From NCBI GenBank assembly GCA_017304685.1, contig JAFKLR010000003.1:1097000-1160999 (forward strand): a stretch of DNA of 64,000 nucleotides. The letters run 5' to 3'. A program made the translations under genes and the position numbers. Positions 48,243 through 57,796 of this stretch are shown here, one piece after another. Under the pieces are notes generated by a model. The model did no database searches. It was not told the DNA's origin and was given only the letters and a program-made list of their open reading frames with translations. This DNA is from Sphingobacteriia bacterium. GTDB lineage: Bacteria; Pseudomonadota; Alphaproteobacteria; Rickettsiales; 33-17. Position 1 is the stretch's first letter; every line of letters starts with the position of its first letter.

Positions 48243-49115
48243 TTACATAACTATACAATTTTTTTGATTTGCAAGTGGCACATGTTCATTTACTAGTCTT
48301 TCCAAGTTTTTTACATTTGCAAATTCAGGTAAAGTCATTTCATGATTTTTTGCTTGTTTTAATTTGATTTCAACATAATCAGGGCTAGGTATGAATGGCC
48401 CTGTAAGCATTTCAATAAATACAAACGTTTTATATTGCGCTTTTTTATTTAAAAATTCAGAAGCATTTTCTAAAGCTTCTTTAGTTGAAGTTATTTTTTC
48501 ACCTAATCTTTCTAAACTTGGATATGCTAGAACTTTATGATAAGCACATTCAACAATTGATACTACACTTCCGGTTGTAGAAGTTAAAGTACTGCCAATT
48601 GATGCAAGTGTAGACATCGATGAAGCTTGAGATGATTTTGAAGAAGCTTTAGAAGAAATTTTAATTTCATCATTTTTTGTAAAATATTTTCCTAATCCTC
48701 CAACCAATAATAAACTTAAAGCTAACGAAGCACAACTATGAGACACATCTTCAGAAGGTGTTTCACTAACATACCCTATTAATGACCACCCTGCCTCATT
48801 ATTTAAAACTTTATTACAAAAATTTTCAGCTTCTTGTTGAATTGCGGCAGTATTTAATCCATAAAATCTTAAAATTAAATCTGGCTGATGATTATCTTCG
48901 TTAATCACGTCCTGCTCAGGATTTGACATATTAATCCCTCCTGAATTTGAAGGCCATAAGCTAATATATCTGTTATTAGATAATTCGATTGAAACATGAC
49001 CTACATTAAATTTTGACACTGCACCCAGACGTGAGTTCCAAATTCTAACTATAACTGCATTATCACGAAGCATTTCTTCAGTATAAGCACTTTTAACATC
49101 TACGCGCTCTCTCAT
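48243..49115 (-). CDS. permuted-papain-like protein with CaaX box CIVM
   Basis: A 290-residue protein. The N-terminal domain has a His-then-Cys order typical of circularly permuted papain-like (NlpC/LRAT-type) enzymes: VGHVSIEL with His40, YISLWPS, and then HSCASLALSL with Cys128. A Ser-rich linker (about 150-185) follows, then a helical tail ending QKNCIVM, a farnesyl-type CaaX box. It may act as a thiol hydrolase or acyltransferase at host membranes. There is no signal peptide. A similar His/Cys pair occurs at the C-terminus of the 1846-residue protein at 49321-54861, which also ends in CaaX. The enzymatic assignment is by motif only. Confidence 0.75.
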   Translation of the reverse strand: MRERVDVKSAYTEEMLRDNAVIVRIWNSRLGAVSKFNVGHVSIELSNNRYISLWPSNSGGINMSNPEQDVINEDNHQPDLILRFYGLNTAAIQQEAENFCNKVLNNEAGWSLIGYVSETPSEDVSHSCASLALSLLLVGGLGKYFTKNDEIKISSKASSKSSQASSMSTLASIGSTLTSTTGSVVSIVECAYHKVLAYPSLERLGEKITSTKEALENASEFLNKKAQYKTFVFIEMLTGPFIPSPDYVEIKLKQAKNHEMTLPEFANVKNLERLVNEHVPLANQKNCIVM

Positions 49116-49320
49116 AACACATACCCATATAAGTTATTATTAATCAAAAATTTCTACTAAAATAAGTATGAAACTTCAATTAATACTTTACCAATAACTT
49201 ACTTTTTGTAAATATTCATTTTAACTCATTAAGATTTTATTTGTATGCTTTTCTTAATATATATAATATTAATATATAAAAAATTATCTCCTAATTAATT
49301 TTAAAACTAAGAGGTTACTT

Positions 49321-52300
49321 ATGAAAAATAGCAATTCTGAAATAAACATTGCTAGTATTTATAATAATAAAGCCGCAAATATTATAGCTCACATTGAACA
49401 TTACTATACGCATGCTTATTATGAAGAAACTTTATACGTGCCCTTAGATAAAAAAAGTGAATCTATTGATGGCGAAAATAATAGCATTGAAAAAATAATT
49501 GAAAGTTTTTTTGCAAGTAGCAAATCATCTTTATTACTTACTGGTGATTCTGGTTCTGGTAAAACTTTTACTTTGAAACAAATAACTGCTAAATTTTGGC
49601 GTAATTATAATAAAAATGATCACATAATTACACTTTTTATTTCTTTAAGTTCTATTAAAAAGATAGATGAAATTTTCAAAAATCATCTGGAAAGTATATG
49701 TAATTTTGAAATTGAGGAACAAGTTTTAGAGATTTTAAAATCAACCTACACTTGGCATTTTATACTAGACGGATACGATGAAATGACAAATGCTAAAGGT
49801 GAAAATTTGTTTAAAAAGAATTATTTTAATGGCCGTAGCGAAGGTGCAAGAATAATTAAACCTTTTAAAAATTTAAAAGTAATAACTTCTGCACGTTTAC
49901 AATATTTGCAGACAACTAATAATTACAAACAGCTTTTTTATCCTATAAATTCTAACGATATAGAACAACCCGCTTTATATGATGAAATAGTAATAAATCA
50001 ACTTAGTTCTTCTAAAATAAGTGAATATATTTCTGAATATATTAGAAGTAAGGGAAATCAATTAACTGAACCCTGGAATAATTTAGCTCAATATATTACT
50101 ACTCTTAACCGTTCAAGCGAATTAAATGAGCTTGCTAGTAATCCATTTATGCTTTCAAGGTTAGTAGAATTTATTCCACAGTTAGCACAAAGTGAGCAGT
50201 TAGAAAATATTGATAAATACACTTTAATTAGTAAATATGTGTATTGCAGTTTTTCTAAAGATTCTGAAAAAAAATGCACTGCTTTACTTTCAGATTCTTT
50301 AGAGCAGAAACAATTTTTTTTCGACATGTTCTTTCTTTTTGCAAAAGATTTAGCTAAAGAAATGTTTATTGAAAAAGCTGAAAACCGCCAGTTTCAGCCC
50401 GGAGTCAATTTAATTATTTATCAGGAAGACAGAGAGAATCCATGGTATAATTTTTTTAACAATTTGTTTGAAAGTTATAGTAGACAATATCCACAAAAAT
50501 ATAGCCGTAACAGGGATGAAAAATGGCAAAAAGAAAGTTGCCTGGTAACAATTGAAGAAAGTCCTGACCCTAATGATGCAAATAAAAAACTTTATAAATA
50601 CAGTTTTAGACATAAATCAATATTAGAGTTTTTTGTAATTGAGGTGATTGTAGATGAGTTACTGAATGCTTATAGTAATTTTAATCAAGATTTTCAATTA
50701 AAATACCTTGATCCCAATAAATTAAAACAATCAATTTTAAATCAAAAAATATTAGCAGATGATCCTGACTTATTAAATGGCATAGCTAGTCGTTTGATTT
50801 ATCCCGGAAGGTTACAAAATTTCAATAATAACGAAACAAAAATCAGTGATATACGAAGAGTAGTTACTTTATTAGAACAAGTGGTTGAAGCATCTGCGGT
50901 TATGGAAGATATAAGCATTCTTTCATCAAACATTGCCACACTTTTAAATTACATGAATATCGACCTGAAGAATAAACAATGGAGCAAGGTTAAAATACCG
51001 GCTGCTGATTTACGTGAGACAGATTTAACCGGCATAGACCTATCTCATGCTGACTTAAGGGGAGTTAAATTCGACAAATCTAAATTAGATAATACTAATC
51101 TGTCCTATTCTAACCTTGAAAATTCTATATTTGATAATAGTTTAGAAGGTATTATTAAATATGATGAAAATGAGATTATATTAAGAAGAATTTTAGCTCG
51201 TAATATTGGTAAATATTTAATTTTTGTTGATAAAGTACAAGGTAATAACAAAATTTACCAAATATTACGCATATATGACATAAATTTAAAAAAATTTCAG
51301 GGTAATTTTGAAATTCCTTCAAATACATATTTAGATAAGTCAACAAATGTTTTTATAATTGAGAATACAAATAAATTAATATTTATAAATCTTGATAAAT
51401 TTGGTTTTAATAATATTAAGCCAACCCAATATGTTATATATGACATAAATAATAATAAATTTAAAACTATTACAAAAAGTATTAATTATCTTAGTATGAG
51501 AGAGATATATAATGAAATAGATTTTGAACAAATAATGAAAGATGAGAGGTTAATATACAGAACTAATGGAAGTTACAATGAAGAAAATTCTTTGGATAAT
51601 TTAATTAATTTTAATAAGAATTATTATTTCTATTCACTGTCGGATAACCTAGAGCATTTAATTATAGTACATAAAGAATCTCATTATTATTTTTCAATAC
51701 TTCAAAGATTTGGTCAACAAGGAAATTTAATTCAATATCGAAAAATTTTTTCATTAGAACGTCACACAATAAGAAAAATACAAAATTTAAACCATTCCTT
51801 AATTGCCATTACAGTTGATGATTATACGGTAAAAAAGTTTAAAGATTCATATATATCATCCCCAGCAATATTAATTATTAATAAATTTACTGGAGAAATA
51901 ATTATTAACCATGACGTTGGAAATACATCTTTTACCTCCGCAGAAGAATATGGATTAATACTATTCGATAAAGAAACTAAATTAATGATTGGAAACCAAA
52001 ATTATGTTAAAGCTTATGATTTAGAGCATGGTACTGAAATTAATGAATATTATATACGTGACATATTTCCCTATGATTACCATAATCTAAATCAATATAA
52101 AAAATTTGAATTTAAACATTTTTTAAATTTTAATCAATTAGAAGCTGATATTAATAATTTTAAAAATGCTTACACTGAACTATATCAGGATTTGTATAAT
52201 CCTTCTAATGATAACAGATTGGATTTAACTGAACGTTGCAGATATATATTATATTATAGAATGAAACAATTAAAAGAGCTACGCAAAATATTGTCAACTG

Positions 52301-54861
52301 CATTTGACAAAGTGGACTTTTTAATAACAAGTTACATTGATGATAAAACAGAAAATTTACATGATAAAATTATTGAACGAATTTCGGAAGAACTAAGTAA
52401 AATAAAACAATTTACTAAATTTTTCCATGATACAGAATATGTTATTTTACCTCACTCATCTTTAGAAACAAATAACTACGAAATTTTAAGTTTAGGCATA
52501 TTTAAATATGGAACTGTAAATATTAATATCTCTAATAGCAATTTACAATTGCAATATTCTTCTGAGTTTGGTGAATCGTTTTCATATGAAATTATTACTA
52601 ATGATAATTTTTTACATGAAATGTTACATTCTTTTATAACTAAACTGAAGCTAATTGAAGATGAGTGTAATAAACTTATAAACGAGGATTATATTAAAAA
52701 ATCAAACGAAAGCATTAATTGTAGAAATGAAAATTTTTTGCCATTAATGCATAGAAATTATGAAATTGAAAATTATTTGGAAGAGAACAACCAACTTATA
52801 GTTGTTCCCAATGATCAAAAGCAAAATGTTGTAAGAGCAATACCATATTGCTTTACTACTAATAAATTTATTAATCAACCAATTGATTGGAAAATTAGTG
52901 AAATTTATGGCAGACATAGTTATCAAACTTATAAAGTTCAAGCAAATGGTGTGATTATAACAAATAGATATAAAGATATTATATTTAAAAAATTGAAGAA
53001 ATTAGGCCAGCAATTTGCTATTTGTGAAAATAGTAGAACAAGCCTTTATAATACTAATTTTCAGTCAGTCTTAAACGTTTCGCGGCAAGATTTATTGTAT
53101 TTTCAATCTTTAAGGCTAAATATAACTGGCTGCCAAACTATTTCAGAGAACAATTATTTTACTAATTGGACAGAGGTTTTAAGAAGAGAGCGAGTTTCAC
53201 CACCTAATGTAGTTCCTATAAATCAGTTAAATTCTCCAATACTTGGATTTAATGGTCAGACCGTAACCTTAAATGATAATAATTTTCAAATTGTATATGC
53301 ACTAAATGAAGTTAATAGTAAAGAAAGCTTGTTAATTTTATATCATAACAATAATAATTTAAAAGTAATTTGGTTCTATGTTCATGGTAGTCGTTTATGT
53401 AAAACTGATTTACCAATATATTTAGTAGCTAATTTAATTAAAGGTAGTAAATTTTCTTCTTCCATTGTTAGTTTCAATAATTTAAAAAATCTTCCTCATA
53501 ATAAAGGACCTATTCCTAATAATGCCATTTTAAGCAGTTTTATTGAAAATACAGTAACAAATTTATTTAATTATAATTTTCAGGTTCCAACAAATGCTAA
53601 TTGTTTTGAAAGCTTAATTTGTAATATACACTCTTTGATATCAGGAAATCAAAATGACATTGCTAGAAATAATTTAATACTTAACCCTCTCAAAGACTGG
53701 TTTAAGAATTTGAAAATTTCAAAACTTGATAAGCCTATTGATGTAAAATTTATTCAAAAATATTTGGAATTAATAAATGCAATTAACTTTAGAAAGTTAA
53801 GAAATCAGGATCACACCCAAGTTTTATCGAATTATTATCGGATAAAAATTCCAAATGACACTTTAGAACCTGGAAATTACATACAATCACAAATTTTAAT
53901 TTTACCTTATATAAACAATATTGAGGTTTTAGATTTAAGTTACAATAATCTTAGTGATAATACGTTTGAGTTTTTACTAAACAATTTGGCTCGTTTTAAT
54001 AATTTAAAGATATTACTATTAAATAATAATAATATAACAAATAGTGGCCTTGGCAGGTTGATTGAAAAACTTAGAAATATTAATACGTGTCCTAATTTAG
54101 AATTTATTAGCCTTGCTCAAAATCAAATTTTTTGCACTCATGAAAGTATAAATACACTCGAGATATGCGTTAACGCAAGGAACAATTTAAAATACATTGA
54201 CATATCAATGAATTTTATAATGCGAGGAAATGAAAATTGTCCTATAGAAAATAGTTTAAGAAATAATATACCGCATATAGCTTATAATTATACAAAATAT
54301 TTTGATTCAAATAATTATAATAATAAAAATAAATTTTACTTACCTAATACTAAGTTTATTTCATATAAGTCGAATGTTTATAGCTTGTTAAGACCCACAA
54401 CCCTATTAACTACTGATAATGCTGTATCTGGATTATATGTTTACAGAGGTTTACCTACAGCTCAACATGCATCAATGTTAATAGAGGCTCTCTCAGATTA
54501 TGGTCAAAGATATATTCTGAAAGCAGATTTATATTGTGATCCAGATACAAAAGAAATGTTTATAAAATTCAGATATTTTTCACCAGAGGAATTACCTGAT
54601 TTTAAAAGTAGAACTGGTTCAAAAACTGTCGAAATAAGTAAAAGTAAACTTAAAGAGTTAAAAAGTAATATCCTGGAATCACAAAGAACAATCACTGCTT
54701 ATACTTATAGCGCTATACCAACTGTATCTAAAAATCAGCATAATTGTGCTACATGGCTAAAAGAAATGTGGGTAAAATTAGGTTTACTTCAATCAGCGGA
54801 ACTTAATAGTTTCTTGATTATAAAAGAAGTAGAAAGTAAAGGTGGGTGTATAATGATGTAA
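49321..54861 (+). CDS. NACHT NTPase, pentapeptide-repeat, LRR, papain-like giant with CaaX box CIMM
   Basis: An 1846-residue protein. A NACHT-type NTPase lies near 70-330: Walker A GDSGSGKT at 75-82 with Lys81, and Walker B FILDGYDEM with Asp150, Asp153 and Glu154. Pentapeptide-type repeats follow at about 561-606 (ADLRETDLTGIDLSHADL). A long middle part (about 610-1500) has no recognised domain. Leucine-rich repeats stand near 1530-1640 (VLDLSYNNLSDNTFEF). The last 150 residues have His1716 (AQHASMLIEA) and Cys1809 (QHNCATWLKEM) in papain-permuted order, and the end is GGCIMM, a CaaX box at Cys1843. NACHT plus LRR is the layout of animal and bacterial NLR proteins. The prenylation box suggests that this one works inside a host. 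Confidence 0.85.
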   Translation: MKNSNSEINIASIYNNKAANIIAHIEHYYTHAYYEETLYVPLDKKSESIDGENNSIEKIIESFFASSKSSLLLTGDSGSGKTFTLKQITAKFWRNYNKNDHIITLFISLSSIKKIDEIFKNHLESICNFEIEEQVLEILKSTYTWHFILDGYDEMTNAKGENLFKKNYFNGRSEGARIIKPFKNLKVITSARLQYLQTTNNYKQLFYPINSNDIEQPALYDEIVINQLSSSKISEYISEYIRSKGNQLTEPWNNLAQYITTLNRSSELNELASNPFMLSRLVEFIPQLAQSEQLENIDKYTLISKYVYCSFSKDSEKKCTALLSDSLEQKQFFFDMFFLFAKDLAKEMFIEKAENRQFQPGVNLIIYQEDRENPWYNFFNNLFESYSRQYPQKYSRNRDEKWQKESCLVTIEESPDPNDANKKLYKYSFRHKSILEFFVIEVIVDELLNAYSNFNQDFQLKYLDPNKLKQSILNQKILADDPDLLNGIASRLIYPGRLQNFNNNETKISDIRRVVTLLEQVVEASAVMEDISILSSNIATLLNYMNIDLKNKQWSKVKIPAADLRETDLTGIDLSHADLRGVKFDKSKLDNTNLSYSNLENSIFDNSLEGIIKYDENEIILRRILARNIGKYLIFVDKVQGNNKIYQILRIYDINLKKFQGNFEIPSNTYLDKSTNVFIIENTNKLIFINLDKFGFNNIKPTQYVIYDINNNKFKTITKSINYLSMREIYNEIDFEQIMKDERLIYRTNGSYNEENSLDNLINFNKNYYFYSLSDNLEHLIIVHKESHYYFSILQRFGQQGNLIQYRKIFSLERHTIRKIQNLNHSLIAITVDDYTVKKFKDSYISSPAILIINKFTGEIIINHDVGNTSFTSAEEYGLILFDKETKLMIGNQNYVKAYDLEHGTEINEYYIRDIFPYDYHNLNQYKKFEFKHFLNFNQLEADINNFKNAYTELYQDLYNPSNDNRLDLTERCRYILYYRMKQLKELRKILSTAFDKVDFLITSYIDDKTENLHDKIIERISEELSKIKQFTKFFHDTEYVILPHSSLETNNYEILSLGIFKYGTVNINISNSNLQLQYSSEFGESFSYEIITNDNFLHEMLHSFITKLKLIEDECNKLINEDYIKKSNESINCRNENFLPLMHRNYEIENYLEENNQLIVVPNDQKQNVVRAIPYCFTTNKFINQPIDWKISEIYGRHSYQTYKVQANGVIITNRYKDIIFKKLKKLGQQFAICENSRTSLYNTNFQSVLNVSRQDLLYFQSLRLNITGCQTISENNYFTNWTEVLRRERVSPPNVVPINQLNSPILGFNGQTVTLNDNNFQIVYALNEVNSKESLLILYHNNNNLKVIWFYVHGSRLCKTDLPIYLVANLIKGSKFSSSIVSFNNLKNLPHNKGPIPNNAILSSFIENTVTNLFNYNFQVPTNANCFESLICNIHSLISGNQNDIARNNLILNPLKDWFKNLKISKLDKPIDVKFIQKYLELINAINFRKLRNQDHTQVLSNYYRIKIPNDTLEPGNYIQSQILILPYINNIEVLDLSYNNLSDNTFEFLLNNLARFNNLKILLLNNNNITNSGLGRLIEKLRNINTCPNLEFISLAQNQIFCTHESINTLEICVNARNNLKYIDISMNFIMRGNENCPIENSLRNNIPHIAYNYTKYFDSNNYNNKNKFYLPNTKFISYKSNVYSLLRPTTLLTTDNAVSGLYVYRGLPTAQHASMLIEALSDYGQRYILKADLYCDPDTKEMFIKFRYFSPEELPDFKSRTGSKTVEISKSKLKELKSNILESQRTITAYTYSAIPTVSKNQHNCATWLKEMWVKLGLLQSAELNSFLIIKEVESKGGCIMM

Positions 54862-54910
54862 AAAATCTTTAGTTCCCAAAGTTATAAAAGCTTTTTAAAG
54901 CATTTCACAT

Positions 54911-56740
54911 TTATATTTGTTTTCTCTTAATGATAGTTCCTTCATTAAGCCTATCTTGATTATCCCTTATACTTTGGTTACTAACAATATCGTAATTAAT
55001 TGACGATGGATAATTTGAAGCATAAATTCTAGGTGTAATTGGAGAATTATCTACCTTATTTAACATTTCCAATATAATATTATAGTTAGATTTTTTTGTA
55101 ATTTCGTAATTTGATAAGGCATAATCAATTGCCTTGCAGCCTTTGCTATCAACTATATTTATATCAGCACCTAATTCTAATAGTAAGCTGACTAATTTAA
55201 TATTTCCATCTTTACATGCCAGATGCAGGACTGTTCTACCTTTAGAATCAATTTGATTAATATTACCTTCTTTTGTAATCAACCGGAGGATACGCTCATA
55301 CTTTTTAGTAGGCCAGAACCATACGTTATCAAATGGTTTTACAATACATTGTAACAATGGTTTTTTAGTAAAAGGCTTTGAAATTATATTTAATCCTATA
55401 TTTAAAAAAGCTATAGATAAACTTATCAACGGTAATGGCTCATATGAACAGGCTAAATAATTTGAAAATTCAAGGTACCTTTGCACAACAACATGGAAAG
55501 GTGATTTATAATTATTATCACCAATGTTTAATTTTGCACCTTTATTAAGTAGGAACTTAATAATAAACTCGTCGCCATTACTACATGCTACGTATAGAGC
55601 AGTTTTGCCTTGAAGATTAATCGCATTTATATTATTAAAACCTAATTCAAACAACTTTTGTATATTAATATAATCACCCTTCGAGCATAACATATGTAGT
55701 AAAGTTTGACCTTCACTATCGGTAGCGTTAATATCTGCAGCGTGATTTAACAAGAACCTTACCTGTTCTTTAGGTAACAAACCTTTTTCAAACCATTTGG
55801 AAAATAGATGTACTATTAAGGGCTTACCGTTAATATTGACATTTATTTTCGCTCCATTTTTATATAAAACCTCAGCTATTCTAAGTTTATTATTTAATAG
55901 AGCAATACTTAGTGGCACCTCACCCTGCAATTCTCCATAGTAAGTATTAGGTAGCCTGCATACTTCATTAATATCGGCACCTTTGCTAATTAAGAGACTT
56001 ATAATATTTTCAAAATATGTTAATTCCCTTAGCATTACATTAGCTCTGCTTACCAAATGTATAGCCCCAGTATTATTTACTTCAGCACCAGTATCTAATA
56101 ATTTCTCAATTTCTGATATAGGATAACCTTTATATATCATGTAAAATAATACAGTTTTTAGGTTATTATCTCTAATGTTGTAAAAACAATTTTTATTTAT
56201 ATCATGTACAATACCATAACTCATGATCGATTGAGCCTCGGAAACCTTTTTTATAAAACTTTTTATCTCTTCATTTGCTAAATTAGCAGCCTGTTGCGAA
56301 ATATATACTCCTGAACGAAGAAGAGAGGTAATTATTTCTAACCTCTTATCAGTTTCTAAATCTTTATTTGTTAACGCGTCATATAATTGTACTTGCCCAG
56401 CAAGCAAATTAAATGGGTTTAAAGTAAAATTTACTTTGGTATTTATAAGAAATTGTTTTAAATTGTTAGGTAAGGTAGCAATTAAAGATCTAATTTCTTG
56501 TGCATTATATAACCCATAATTATCCTTAAACATCTTTATTAATTTATATAATTCACTATTTAAATCGTTTATATTTAAAAAATTAAATCTTGCAGCATGA
56601 TTGTTAATTTGGAAAAAATTAAGTAAAGACTCTTTATCCAAATTCGATAATATGATCTCAATAATCTCAGCCGGTAACTCAAATAACAGGGGCGTATCAT
56701 TTCTATTATTATCTTGCATATTATAGCTGTTTAAGGACAT
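54911..56740 (-). CDS. F-box/ankyrin candidate effector
   Basis: The 609-residue protein has a clear F-box at about 18-60 (FELPAEIIEIILSNLDKESL), then a module containing LLAGQVQLYDALTN that matches LIAGQFQLFEILEN of the protein at 45329-47986, and ankyrin repeats at about 200-560 (EGQTLLHMLCSKGDYINIQK, KGRTVLHLACKDGNIKLVS). A hydrophobic stretch of about 30 residues (ISLSIAFLNIGLNII) interrupts the repeats. No signal peptide and no CaaX box. In eukaryotes F-box proteins bring substrates to the SCF ubiquitin ligase, and the same use of host machinery is likely here. It converges with the NACHT gene. Confidence 0.88.
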   Translation of the reverse strand: MSLNSYNMQDNNRNDTPLLFELPAEIIEIILSNLDKESLLNFFQINNHAARFNFLNINDLNSELYKLIKMFKDNYGLYNAQEIRSLIATLPNNLKQFLINTKVNFTLNPFNLLAGQVQLYDALTNKDLETDKRLEIITSLLRSGVYISQQAANLANEEIKSFIKKVSEAQSIMSYGIVHDINKNCFYNIRDNNLKTVLFYMIYKGYPISEIEKLLDTGAEVNNTGAIHLVSRANVMLRELTYFENIISLLISKGADINEVCRLPNTYYGELQGEVPLSIALLNNKLRIAEVLYKNGAKINVNINGKPLIVHLFSKWFEKGLLPKEQVRFLLNHAADINATDSEGQTLLHMLCSKGDYINIQKLFELGFNNINAINLQGKTALYVACSNGDEFIIKFLLNKGAKLNIGDNNYKSPFHVVVQRYLEFSNYLACSYEPLPLISLSIAFLNIGLNIISKPFTKKPLLQCIVKPFDNVWFWPTKKYERILRLITKEGNINQIDSKGRTVLHLACKDGNIKLVSLLLELGADINIVDSKGCKAIDYALSNYEITKKSNYNIILEMLNKVDNSPITPRIYASNYPSSINYDIVSNQSIRDNQDRLNEGTIIKRKQI

Positions 56741-57088
56741 AAAAACTCACTAATTTTTTGGTTAATATCTCTAATTGTTATAAACTTAGTTTAAACTATT
56801 AGTCAATATATGAATAACTTATCAAAAATGGCATAAAATCGCTAAATAATAAACCTACACAAGACTAATACACTTCAAAATATTATAGGTTTAGCGTATT
56901 AAGCTTAGAAAATAGAATATTGAAAAAAACTTATTGGTAAATAATATAAAACCTTTTTTATAAAACATAATGAAAGAAAATCATTTTTATATGATTTGCT
57001 TTAATCCTTTTTCTTATATTGATTTATTTACAAATTTCTAAATAGTATTTTAAATATTTTGAGATAGATTTTAATAATCAAGAAAACA

Positions 57089-57106
57089 ATCGTTTTTAGG
57101 ACAGTT
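57089..57106 (+). repeat. ATCGTTTTTAGGACAGTT motif, copy 2
   Basis: Identical over 18 bases to copy 1 at 48144-48161. It lies 110 bases upstream of mazE. Confidence 0.65.
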
Positions 57107-57179
57107 TATAAATGCCACTAAATTCTTCTTAAATATCGCAATAGTATTATATTTTGCTTTACTTTTACCATAATATAAG

Positions 57180-57194
57180 ATATACATTGTATAT
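57180..57194. promoter_or_regulatory. ATATACA-T-TGTATAT operator of mazEF
   Basis: A perfect dyad of seven-base arms with a one-base centre lies 21 bases before the mazE ATG. MazE-type antitoxins bind palindromes of this sort to repress their own operon. Confidence 0.65.
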
Positions 57195-57215
57195 ACAAAC
57201 ATATAAAGGTATATT

Positions 57216-57464
57216 ATGCAAATTCACTTTTCTAAATGGGGCAATAGTATAGCTGTAAGAATACCAAAAAGCGTAGCCGAAGAATTAGGTTTAAATGATG
57301 GTACTATTGGTAATTTAAAACTAAACGCTAATAAATCATTGGTTATTGAGAAAATTAATGACCGTAAAAGTCTATTAAATAAATTATTAAATGATATTAC
57401 CCCAGATAATTTACATAATGAAATATCTAGCGGTTATTCTATTGGTGCGGAGAATATTGATTAA
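57216..57464 (+). CDS. mazE: MazE-type antitoxin
   Basis: An 82-residue AbrB-fold antitoxin: FSKWGNSIAVRIPKSVAEEL is the typical MazE/ChpI DNA-binding hairpin, followed by an acidic C-terminal tail that would occupy the toxin. It is followed two bases later by mazF and preceded by a palindromic operator. Confidence 0.93.
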   Translation: MQIHFSKWGNSIAVRIPKSVAEELGLNDGTIGNLKLNANKSLVIEKINDRKSLLNKLLNDITPDNLHNEISSGYSIGAENID

Positions 57465-57466
57465 CC

Positions 57467-57796
57467 ATGGAATACGTACCAGATAAAGGTGATATAATTT
57501 GGATTGATTTTGATCCCCAAGCAGGTAGTGAGCAAGCAAAAAGAAGGCCTGCTATTGTGCTTACACCTAAAATATATAATAAAAAAACTTCTTTATGTAT
57601 TATTTGCCCTATTACTTCTAAAATTAAAAACTATCCCTTTGAAGTAAAAGTAAAAATAAATAATAGTGCTTCAGCTATTTTAGCCGATCATGTTAAAAGC
57701 TTTGATTGGAAAGCTAGAAATGCAGAATTCCTTCAAAAGGCACCTAAAGGCGTTAAACAACAAGTTCTTGAAAAACTCTCTCTTTTATTAAGTTAA
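57467..57796 (+). CDS. mazF: MazF-type mRNA interferase toxin
   Basis: A 109-residue MazF/PemK toxin with the family start PDKGDIIWIDFDP, the catalytic-loop block EQAKRRPAIVLTP and CIICPITSKIKNYPFEV, and ILADHVKSFDW. MazF enzymes cleave mRNA at short motifs and stop growth until neutralised by MazE. The stop overlaps the end of the converging 853-residue gene by four bases. Confidence 0.95.
   Translation: MEYVPDKGDIIWIDFDPQAGSEQAKRRPAIVLTPKIYNKKTSLCIICPITSKIKNYPFEVKVKINNSASAILADHVKSFDWKARNAEFLQKAPKGVKQQVLEKLSLLLS

Larger units (their letters stand above)
56741..57215. other. intergenic region before mazEF
   Basis: No gene that I can support in these 475 AT-rich bases. They contain repeat copy 2 (57089-57106) and a palindrome close to the mazE start (57180-57194). 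Confidence 0.5.

Noticed and set aside
49321..54861. The NACHT gene as a bacterial anti-phage system
   Set aside because: Not excluded, but the CaaX end and effector-rich surroundings fit a host target better; no other defence genes are adjacent.
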